This document shows, piece by piece, positions 1 through 6,487 of a stretch of 17,449 nucleotides of DNA. The stretch is from an uncultured bacterium. Lineage in GTDB: Bacteria; Cyanobacteriota; Vampirovibrionia; Gastranaerophilales; Gastranaerophilaceae. Where the stretch lies: contig URHD01000044.1 of the NCBI GenBank assembly GCA_900547585.1, positions 1 through 17,449 on the forward strand, written 5' to 3'. Under the pieces are notes generated by a model. It saw only the letters and a program-made list of their open reading frames with translations, did not search any database and had not been told where the DNA came from. Position 1 is the first letter of the stretch. Each line of letters starts with the position of its first letter. The translations under genes and the position numbers were made by a program.

Positions 1-1053
1 GATTTTTCGGGCAAAAAAAGGCTTGAATTCCGAAAACACTTCGACGAACAGGTGAAAAATATGCACCCGTATATGATGAAAGCCTTTAATCTTGATGAAC
101 TCACCCGCTCTCAGTTTCTTAAAAACGGTGAGTACGAAATAAACCCTGAACCGATGATTTTTTACTGGGGTGACAAAAGTTTTCAGGAAGTTGTGAACCT
201 TGATGATAACCTTAGCGTTGCAAGCATTTTTAGCCCGAAATTGCCGCAGATTGTGCGTGGTACCTTTGCTCATTGCCTGCATGATGCGGTCTGGGTTCAA
301 AAATATCAAAATATGGCACAAATAATTGACGAACTGCATGTTCTGGTGAAAAACGAAATCGATAAAGGCAACAAAGTCGTGCTTTTGGGCTACAGTGCAG
401 GGTCGTTCATTACTTATGAATATTTTCTGAATAAATTTATCTCGCTCAATCCCGAAGAAATCGTTCCTGATGACAAATTAGCCGGGTTAAATATAACAAA
501 AAGCCAACTGCGTCCAACCTGTCTTGACGCATTATTGGAGGCGGGCGTTGTTTCTCTTGATATCGGTGGAAAATACGCTCCAAATCCTGTTAAAGAGCAG
601 CTTTTGGCTAACCTTTCACTGCTCAATGACAAAACCGCCTCTGCCTGCTTTGCTGATAATACAATAAAAGGTGTGATTAATTTTGCCTCACCGCTCGCAT
701 TATTTTATTCAGAAATTTCTGACAGCAAAAGCGATTTAAACTTTCTGTCAAAGCTCATGTACAAGCACATTATTGAAACTGATACTTTCTGGCTTACCGT
801 CAATTACGCAGAAGACCCGCTGGGTTTCCCATCTTCAAAAAATATCAGCCGTGAGGAGCTGAACAAGCTCGCGGGTTCCTATATTTCGCCATCGGGTGGT
901 TTTGTATATGACAAATCAGATGCTCGCTCCTTTAGAAGCTTTATAACTGCGCATTTGGCATATTGGACAACGCAAAAACGTTTTACAAAAGCAGTAATCG
1001 AAGCTTATAACAAAGGTTTTGCAAACATGTACGGAGAACCGTCCGAACTTTAA
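1..1053 (+). CDS. Alpha/beta-hydrolase fold protein, 5' end cut by the window
   Basis: The frame is open from base 1, so about 350 codons are visible and the gene probably starts outside the window. A start at ATG 61 is possible because an AGGTG lies 6 nt before it, but the preceding 20 codons also read like protein. The core shows an alpha/beta-hydrolase nucleophile elbow, LLGYSAGS, with Ser at nt 394-396. A late 'NYAEDPLGFP' segment (Asp at 814-816) and 'TAHLAYW' (His at 952-954) sit in the right order for a Ser-Asp-His triad. This suggests an esterase or lipase-like enzyme; the substrate is unknown. There is no signal peptide or membrane segment in the visible part. Its TAA is directly followed by the stop codon of the opposing gene, with no terminator between them. 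The fold is fairly sure, the exact activity is not. Confidence 0.7.
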   Translation, partial: DFSGKKRLEFRKHFDEQVKNMHPYMMKAFNLDELTRSQFLKNGEYEINPEPMIFYWGDKSFQEVVNLDDNLSVASIFSPKLPQIVRGTFAHCLHDAVWVQKYQNMAQIIDELHVLVKNEIDKGNKVVLLGYSAGSFITYEYFLNKFISLNPEEIVPDDKLAGLNITKSQLRPTCLDALLEAGVVSLDIGGKYAPNPVKEQLLANLSLLNDKTASACFADNTIKGVINFASPLALFYSEISDSKSDLNFLSKLMYKHIIETDTFWLTVNYAEDPLGFPSSKNISREELNKLAGSYISPSGGFVYDKSDARSFRSFITAHLAYWTTQKRFTKAVIEAYNKGFANMYGEPSEL

Positions 1054-2937
1054 TTATGCTTTGATGCTGACAAACTCTTTGTTGCGAAGTTTTTCAAGCC
1101 TTTCTGTTGAATTAAGCGTGTTGTCGCTCATGAGGCTGCTCAATTCATTCTCTTTGTTTTCCTGTTTGGCTGTTGTGAGATACATAGCAGCTTTGTCTGG
1201 AGAAACTCCGCTATCAAGCATTTCAAAGAGTACATCTTTTTTGGAGCCGTTTGCAAATGCGGCTAACTGCTCTTTTTGTGCTGTTGTCAGGTTATATACG
1301 CTGAGCTTATCAAAGAAGTTTTTATTCTTGACCATAAGTTCCAACATTTTCGGGTTTTTATCGTAATAAACCGGATTTGTTGCGTAAATTTCAAGCATTT
1401 GCGGTGAGTATTGTCTGATTACCGAAGCTATTTTATTAGCGGGCATGTTGGGATTGAAATACAGCTTTTCAATTACATCCTTGAGTTCGGGATTTTTCTT
1501 GACCTGCTCTGCTACATATTCAAAATCTTTTTCTGAACCAAAAACATTTTTGACTTGAGTTTTTGCTGTTTGATTTGTTCTAAAAGTCTTGCTTTCTATG
1601 CTTTCAGCTGTATTTTGAATAGGATAAGTAACTGTTTTTGCAAATTTGGGTTCGTTTTGAACTGTTTCTGCGGTATATGAAGCGTAGTCGGGTGTACTTT
1701 CGGTAATATTTGCTTCTTCCGGACGTGTCAGGCTCCGTGACATTGACACTACCTGATTTTCGGAAAGTGTTTCGTTAGCTGCTGCATCCAGTACGTGTTC
1801 ACGCGTTTTCGGATAGTCGGTTATATTTTTTGCGCATTCTACAACGGAATCACCTGACATTTTTTTGTATTGTGCAAGTTCCATTGTGTTTTTTGTGTAT
1901 GCCTGAATATGTTCTGTATTTTTTCCGCGCATGTAGTCTGATTGTGCGGTTAAATTGTGGACACTAAAACGATAGTTTCCATTTTCATCTTTTTTGTCAA
2001 TGAATTTCTCCATTGAAAGCGCCATTTCGGGCGTGTGTTCAATGTTGTCGGTAATTTTTGTTAAGGGTTCATCTGACATGTCTTTTCTCTGTGCTGCTTT
2101 TAAAAGCACGTTTGAAATTTTTGCGTTGGATGACCTTGCTTTAGTAACTTTTAAAATTGTATCGCCGCTGTACTTGATTGCTCCTTTGTCAGTTCTGATT
2201 TCTTCCATTTCGGTCAACTTGTTCAAGAAACCTTCTGCTTCTTTAGGATTTTTCTCCATATAGTTAACGCCGTCAACGACGTTGGCTTCAGAATAAGTTT
2301 CCTTTTTCGCCATCATGTGAACAGCTGTGTCTGTGTACTCTTCATTGTTTGTAATAACTTCTGATACTCTTACAGTGCTTTCGGATGAAAAATCCTTGCG
2401 AATTTTGCGTACTCTGCTCATATTTGATGCAAATTTTTCTTCATCCAGTTTGTTTCCTTTAAAAATTCCCCAGAGGTATGAAGTTTTGTTTTCAGTAAGC
2501 TTTTTCAAACCTGCGACGATATCTTTGTTCGTCAAAGTACCGTTTTTAGCAAGTTCAAAGTAATTTTTCAAATCCTCTTTATCTTTCAGCAGCTCTTTTA
2601 ACTCTGCAGCTTCCTGTGCATTGTATTCCCTGTTGATTGTTTTGTCATTAAGTGCGTCATGAGGGTTCTTTTTGTATGTTTTTGCCATCTTTTTGATGTC
2701 AATTTCGACATCTTGTACGGGTGCAGCCGTATAAGTGTCGCCTGTGCCTGTATTTGTAGATTGACCATTCTCACCTGAATGAGCTTCACTTTCAGAAATC
2801 TGTCCTGTCGCAAGCATTGTGCCGACTTTACCTGTTGTGGCATCAGCAGACGTTCTTGCTGTGGTTTCCTTTTTTGAATCCTCAATCTTTGCTTCTTGTA
2901 CGCCAAGGAAGCTTTTGATTGCTCCAATCAATGACAT
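1054..2937 (-). CDS. Unknown 627-residue helical-repeat protein
   Basis: I do not recognise the family. ATG at 2937 is preceded by a GAGGA Shine-Dalgarno at good spacing. The first 13 residues (MSLIGAIKSFLGV) could form an amphipathic helix. Residues about 20-75 are Ser/Thr/Gly-rich and likely disordered. From about 100 the protein is predicted soluble, charged and largely helical. A degenerate unit of about 22 residues recurs, with a hydrophobic heptad-like pattern and a central Pro: around residues 220-241 (VVDGVNYMEKNPKEAEG...), 290-313, 364-385 and 474-493 (YVAEQVKKNPELKDVIEKL). This suggests an alpha-solenoid binding protein. There is no signal peptide, transmembrane segment or catalytic motif. 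It may be lineage-specific. It faces the hydrolase gene tail to tail with zero spacing. Confidence 0.85.
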   Translation of the reverse strand: MSLIGAIKSFLGVQEAKIEDSKKETTARTSADATTGKVGTMLATGQISESEAHSGENGQSTNTGTGDTYTAAPVQDVEIDIKKMAKTYKKNPHDALNDKTINREYNAQEAAELKELLKDKEDLKNYFELAKNGTLTNKDIVAGLKKLTENKTSYLWGIFKGNKLDEEKFASNMSRVRKIRKDFSSESTVRVSEVITNNEEYTDTAVHMMAKKETYSEANVVDGVNYMEKNPKEAEGFLNKLTEMEEIRTDKGAIKYSGDTILKVTKARSSNAKISNVLLKAAQRKDMSDEPLTKITDNIEHTPEMALSMEKFIDKKDENGNYRFSVHNLTAQSDYMRGKNTEHIQAYTKNTMELAQYKKMSGDSVVECAKNITDYPKTREHVLDAAANETLSENQVVSMSRSLTRPEEANITESTPDYASYTAETVQNEPKFAKTVTYPIQNTAESIESKTFRTNQTAKTQVKNVFGSEKDFEYVAEQVKKNPELKDVIEKLYFNPNMPANKIASVIRQYSPQMLEIYATNPVYYDKNPKMLELMVKNKNFFDKLSVYNLTTAQKEQLAAFANGSKKDVLFEMLDSGVSPDKAAMYLTTAKQENKENELSSLMSDNTLNSTERLEKLRNKEFVSIKA

Positions 2938-3051
2938 ATTTTATCCTCGTATTAGTAATAGTCTAGTTTTTATAATCTCTCTATTAAAATAAAGGATAAT
3001 TTGTATATAAAATTGATATAAAATAGATGAGCTGTTAATATATTGTTACAA

Positions 3052-4116
3052 TTAGTTAATCAACATGCAATCGCCGTAGCTGTAGAAGCGATATTTATTG
3101 TTTATTGCTTCTTCGTAGGCTTTGAAAACAAGCTCTTTGCCGGCAAAAGCGCTTACCAGCATAATCAGTGTAGATTTTGGCAGGTGAAAATTCGTGATGA
3201 GCCTGTCTATAACCCTAAATTTGAATCCCGGGTAAATGAAAAGGGTTGAATCGTCAATAACCTGTAGAATTTCATCGTATTTCTGCATACATGTTTCTAG
3301 TGTGCGGACAGTGGTTGTTCCAACCGCTGTGATTCGCTTTCCGGCTTTCTTTGCGTCCATTATTATTCGGGCGGTCTCCTTTGAAATCTCAAATTCCTCG
3401 GATTCCATTTTGTGTTCAAGAATATTGTCAACTTTAACCGGTTTAAAGGTTCCCATTCCGACATTTAACGTAACATAGCAGATTGTTACGCCTTTTGCCT
3501 TGAGTTTTTCGAGGATTTCTTCTGTAAAATGCAAACCGGCCGTAGGTGCAGCTACAGAGCCCTCTTTTTGGGCAAAAACCGTCTGATATCGCTCATAATC
3601 AAGGCTTTTTAGCTGTTCGTCGGTCATATTCCTTTCAATGTAAGGCGGGAGCGGAATATTACCTGTCTTATGAAGAATATCGTAGAAATTTCCGTCATAA
3701 ATCATTTCCACAAGCCATTTTCCGTTATCTTCACGCGTAAGCACCTTTGCGCTGAGTTCGTCGGAGATTTTGATTATCATCTCCTCCTTAACGCGTTTTG
3801 ACGGGTTTAAAAGCACCTGCCAGGTTTTTCCTCCTATAATTTTAAGCAGAAAAACCTCAATATTTGCGCCTGTTTCCTTTTTTCCGTAAAGCCGTGCGGG
3901 AATTACCTTTGTGTTGTTCAAAACAAGAACATCATTTTCATCAAAGTAATCCGTAATATCATAAAAATGCTTGTGCTTAATCGTTTTGGCGGTTTTGTCG
4001 AGCACCATCATTTTTGAATTTTCACGTTTTTGTTCGGGAACCTGGGCTATGAGCTCTTCGGGCAGTTCGTAGTCAAAATCCTTTAACTTCATTGTTTTTT
4101 CTTGTGTAAAGCTCAT
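3052..4116 (-). CDS. queA: S-adenosylmethionine:tRNA ribosyltransferase-isomerase QueA
   Basis: QueA transfers and isomerises the ribosyl part of S-adenosylmethionine onto preQ1 in tRNA, forming epoxyqueuosine at wobble position 34. The family signatures are clear: the 'MKLKDFDYELPEELIAQ' start region, 'VLVLNNTKVIPARLYG', 'SVAAPTAGLHFT', 'THFHLPKSTL'-like 'TNFHLPKSTLIMLVSAFAG', and the 'YRFYSYGDCMLI' C terminus. I chose the start at 4116 (354 residues, beginning MSFTQEKTMKLKD) because a GAGGAAG lies 5 nt upstream. The frame continues upstream to an ATG at 4167 but that would overlap asd. The start used by many homologues corresponds to the Met at 4092. It lies 16 nt after asd and is likely co-transcribed with it. 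No clear terminator follows. Confidence 0.95.
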   Translation of the reverse strand: MSFTQEKTMKLKDFDYELPEELIAQVPEQKRENSKMMVLDKTAKTIKHKHFYDITDYFDENDVLVLNNTKVIPARLYGKKETGANIEVFLLKIIGGKTWQVLLNPSKRVKEEMIIKISDELSAKVLTREDNGKWLVEMIYDGNFYDILHKTGNIPLPPYIERNMTDEQLKSLDYERYQTVFAQKEGSVAAPTAGLHFTEEILEKLKAKGVTICYVTLNVGMGTFKPVKVDNILEHKMESEEFEISKETARIIMDAKKAGKRITAVGTTTVRTLETCMQKYDEILQVIDDSTLFIYPGFKFRVIDRLITNFHLPKSTLIMLVSAFAGKELVFKAYEEAINNKYRFYSYGDCMLIN

Positions 4117-4132
4117 TTTTTCTTCCTCAATA

Positions 4133-5149
4133 CTAAAACAGCTGCATTTCGATGATTTTTTCCGCAATCCTTACTGTATTAAGCGCTGCGCCAATTCTGA
4201 TGTTGTCGGCAACGCACCAAAGGTCGATTGCGTTATCAAAAGCGATGTTTTTTCTGATTCTTCCGACATAAACGGGGTTTTTGCCTGCTGCGTCACGAGG
4301 TGTGGGGTAAACATAATTTTCGATATCATCCATTACTTCTACTCCCCAGGCTTTTTCGAGTATTTCGCGTGCTTTTTCGGGGGTAATTTCTTTTTCAAAT
4401 TCAATTGTTACAGCTTCAGAGTGTCCGTGGAATACCGGAACCCTTACTGCAGTGCACGAAATCGGCGTTTTTTCGTCGAGGTGAAGGATTTTTTTAGTTT
4501 CGTTCGTAACTTTCATTTCTTCTTTTGTATAGCCGTTTTCGCAGAATACGTCGATTTGCGGGATTACGTTGTAGGCGATAGGTTTTTTGAATTTTTCGCA
4601 TTGGAAATCTTTGCCCTGATTTTCTGCAATCGTGTTTTCTCTCAATTCGTTGATTGCAGCAAGTCCTGCGCCTGAAACCGCCTGATAAGTGCTGACAATC
4701 ATTCTTTTTATGCCCGCAAAATCATGAAGTGGCTTTAAAACGAGCATAAGCTGCGAAGTTGAGCAGTTCGGGTTCGCAACGATTCCGTGATGTTTTCTCA
4801 AATCGTCATCATTTACGCCAGCAATGACAAGCGGTACATCTTTTTCCATTCTGAAAGCGCTGGAATTGTCAATATAAACAGCGCCGCGCTTAACTGCCTC
4901 AGATGCGAGTTTGAGAGAGGTTGAGCCGCCCGCGGAAGCAAGCACGATATTTACATTTTCGAATGCATCGGGCGTAGCTTCGATGATTGTGTGCTTTTCT
5001 CCTTTAAATTCAATGGTTTTGCCTGCACTTTTTGCGCTGGCAAGGAATTTTATCTCATTGTATTGCACATTGTCTTCAACAAGGATTTTAAGGATTTCTC
5101 TGCCCACAACACCTGTTGCGCCGAGAACCGCAATGTTAGGTTTTTTCAT
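4133..5149 (-). CDS. asd: Aspartate-semialdehyde dehydrogenase
   Basis: Asd reduces aspartyl-4-phosphate to aspartate semialdehyde with NADPH, the branch point to lysine/diaminopimelate, methionine and threonine. At 338 residues it has the usual length. The N-terminal Rossmann motif GATGVVG is at residues 10-16. The catalytic Cys is C129 in 'VANPNCSTSQL', and the active-site His is most likely H243 in 'RVPVFHGHSEAV'. 'STYQAVSGAG' is also conserved. The ATG at 5149 follows a GGCGGAAG-type Shine-Dalgarno. It is the first gene of an asd-queA transcript with a TATAAT about 30 nt upstream. dapB, a later step of the same pathway, lies about 500 nt away on the same strand, with an unrelated small plus-strand gene between them. 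Confidence 0.97.
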   Translation of the reverse strand: MKKPNIAVLGATGVVGREILKILVEDNVQYNEIKFLASAKSAGKTIEFKGEKHTIIEATPDAFENVNIVLASAGGSTSLKLASEAVKRGAVYIDNSSAFRMEKDVPLVIAGVNDDDLRKHHGIVANPNCSTSQLMLVLKPLHDFAGIKRMIVSTYQAVSGAGLAAINELRENTIAENQGKDFQCEKFKKPIAYNVIPQIDVFCENGYTKEEMKVTNETKKILHLDEKTPISCTAVRVPVFHGHSEAVTIEFEKEITPEKAREILEKAWGVEVMDDIENYVYPTPRDAAGKNPVYVGRIRKNIAFDNAIDLWCVADNIRIGAALNTVRIAEKIIEMQLF

Positions 5150-5181
5150 CTTTACTTCCGCCTTTTCTTATATACAAGTTA

Positions 5182-5187
5182 ATTATA
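5182..5187 (-). promoter_or_regulatory. -10 box (TATAAT) of the asd-queA operon
   Basis: On the minus strand a perfect TATAAT lies 32 nt upstream of the asd ATG, so transcription would start near 5175 and leave a leader of about 26 nt containing the Shine-Dalgarno. I see no good -35 hexamer at 16-18 nt. The call rests on the -10 match and position. Confidence 0.5.
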
Positions 5188-5264
5188 GTATAAAAAGATT
5201 TTCCGGGCACTTAATAAATATTTACAATCCTTGTTTTATTTGTTTTAAAGGTAACTTGAAGCTA

Positions 5265-5285
5265 TTAACTGGAAATAACAGTTAA
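5265..5285. repeat. Perfect 7-bp inverted repeat TTAACTG-N7-CAGTTAA
   Basis: The arms are at 5265-5271 and 5279-5285, in the intergenic region between divergent asd and the 79-residue gene. A 21-nt palindromic site here could be an operator for either gene or a weak hairpin. There is no independent evidence for a regulator. Confidence 0.35.
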
Positions 5286-5342
5286 AGTTTTCTGAATTTT
5301 TGCCGTTAATGATTTGTGTAAGTAACAGAAAGGTAGAAATTT

Positions 5343-5582
5343 ATGAGTGAACTCAACAGTATCCAAGCAAATATGCTGCCCTCAAGCTTTGTTACGCAGT
5401 ATATTAAATCAGCACAATCAGAATCCCAAGATGGACAGCTTTTTAGCACTACGAACGTAGATTCGAATCAAAAATCGTATACAAAGCAGGATTTTATAAA
5501 TCTTGGTGTGCCTCAGGACATTATTGATATGTACTTTAGCCCGAAAGCGGATGAAGATGGCGGCGGGGCTACACTGGCATAA
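5343..5582 (+). CDS. Small unknown 79-residue protein
   Basis: The family is not recognised. The ORF starts with ATG after GAAAGG (9 nt spacing) and ends 5 nt before a strong terminator hairpin, which supports a real expressed gene. The sequence is polar and Ser/Gln/Asn-rich, with no Cys, no signal peptide and no membrane segment. The C-terminal half contains a plausible helix ('TKQDFINLGVPQDIIDMYF') followed by an acidic, Gly-rich tail. The phrase 'LGVPQDIIDMYF' resembles a short recognition helix or peptide-binding segment, but no function can be assigned. It sits alone on the plus strand between asd and dapB, both on the minus strand. Confidence 0.75.
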   Translation: MSELNSIQANMLPSSFVTQYIKSAQSESQDGQLFSTTNVDSNQKSYTKQDFINLGVPQDIIDMYFSPKADEDGGGATLA

Positions 5583-5587
5583 AAAAT

Positions 5588-5616
5588 AAAAAGGCAGATA
5601 AAATATCTGCCTTTTT
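5588..5616. terminator. Bidirectional rho-independent terminator
   Basis: Arms 5588-5600 and 5604-5616 form a perfect 13-bp stem (core AGGCAGATA) with an AAA loop. It is A-rich on the left and T-rich on the right, so both strands give a hairpin followed by U residues. It lies between the ends of the convergent 79-residue gene and dapB and can serve both. Confidence 0.9.
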
Positions 5617-5618
5617 TG

Positions 5619-6395
5619 TTACATTATATTTTCAAGCCCGTAAACAAAATCGTTGTTTTGGGCTGCATGCCTGACAGCGAGAAGCACTCCGGCCATATAG
5701 CATTTTCTGTCCATTGTGTCGTGCTTGATTTTCAGGATTTGACCTTCTGCACCGAAAATAACCTCCTGAGATGCAATATAACCCGGCATTCTGACCGAAT
5801 GAATGTGAATATCCGAGTAAGAATTTGCACCGCGTGCACCTTGAATGGTTTCTGTTTCGGGGCAGTTGCCGGTTGTGAAGCTTCCATCACGCGCCTCTGA
5901 CATCATTAGCGCTGTTTTAATTGCTGTGCCCGAGGGTGCGTCTTTTTTCTGATTGTGATGGAGTTCAATTATTTCAGCATTGTCGAAATACTTTGCAGCC
6001 TGCTTTGCAAACATCATCATGAGCACTGCGCCTGTTGAAAAATTGGGCGCAATAACGCAGCCGAGCCCTTTTTCTTCTGATAATTTTTTCAATTCTGCAA
6101 TTTGTTCGTCAGACAGCCCCGTTGTGCCTATTACAGGCCGAACTCCGTTTTCAAGGCAAATTTTTGCATTCTCAAATACGAATTTGGGCTGTGTAAAGTC
6201 AACTATAACGTCAGGACGCGCCTCTTTTATTGCCGCTTCAAGATTTCCATGGATTCTTATATCAGAGCAGGTAAGCTTTTCGAGCTCATTTATATCAACA
6301 GCGCAAACAAGCTCCATATCGCCGGCGTCACAAACCGCCTGAACAACCTGTCTTCCCATTTTTCCTGCTGCCCCTGATACGCCGACTTTAATCAT
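5619..6395 (-). CDS. dapB: 4-hydroxy-tetrahydrodipicolinate reductase
   Basis: DapB reduces the dihydrodipicolinate precursor to tetrahydrodipicolinate in the diaminopimelate/lysine pathway. I chose the start at 6395 (258 residues, MIKVGVSGAAG...) because AAAGGA lies 6 nt upstream. The upstream in-frame ATG at 6410 would place that Shine-Dalgarno inside the gene. Motifs: dinucleotide-binding GAAGKMGR (8-15), 'IGTTGLS' (89-95), 'APNFSTGAVLM' (116-126), and the catalytic segment 'ELHHNQKKDAPSGTA' (H146, H147, K151, DAPSGT 152-157). The later 'VRMPGYIASQEVIFG' corresponds to the 'R-x-PG-x-x-A-H-Q-E-V' block of many homologues, with Ser in place of the usual His. It ends directly beside the shared terminator. 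Confidence 0.97.
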   Translation of the reverse strand: MIKVGVSGAAGKMGRQVVQAVCDAGDMELVCAVDINELEKLTCSDIRIHGNLEAAIKEARPDVIVDFTQPKFVFENAKICLENGVRPVIGTTGLSDEQIAELKKLSEEKGLGCVIAPNFSTGAVLMMMFAKQAAKYFDNAEIIELHHNQKKDAPSGTAIKTALMMSEARDGSFTTGNCPETETIQGARGANSYSDIHIHSVRMPGYIASQEVIFGAEGQILKIKHDTMDRKCYMAGVLLAVRHAAQNNDFVYGLENIM

Positions 6396-6429
6396 ATCTA
6401 ATCCTTTCATATGTTTGTAATATGAAAAT

Positions 6430-6457
6430 ATTATCTCATATAAATGGTAGTTTTAAA
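6430..6457 (-). promoter_or_regulatory. Predicted dapB promoter
   Basis: Read on the minus strand, TTTAAA at 6457-6452 (-35) is separated by 16 nt from GATAAT at 6435-6430 (-10). The predicted start near 6423 gives a leader of about 28 nt that includes the AAAGGA Shine-Dalgarno. The -35 overlaps the -35 of the opposing promoter. Confidence 0.45.
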
Positions 6458-6481
6458 CTGCCCTGCAAGATGTGGTAAAAT
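6453..6481 (+). promoter_or_regulatory. Extended -10 promoter of the NTPase/TPR-rsmG operon
   Basis: TAAAAT at 6476-6481 is preceded by TGG (extended -10, TGTGGTAAAAT). A weak -35 (TTAAAC, 6453-6458) lies 17 nt upstream. The -10 ends 6 nt before the ATG at 6488, so a start 7 nt downstream would fall on the A of the start codon. There is no Shine-Dalgarno. Confidence 0.5.
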
Positions 6482-6487
6482 AGTAGA

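Noticed and set aside
2598..2927. 109-codon minus-strand ORF
   Set aside because: It is an alternative frame of the 627-residue gene with low-complexity Gln/Lys/Arg composition.
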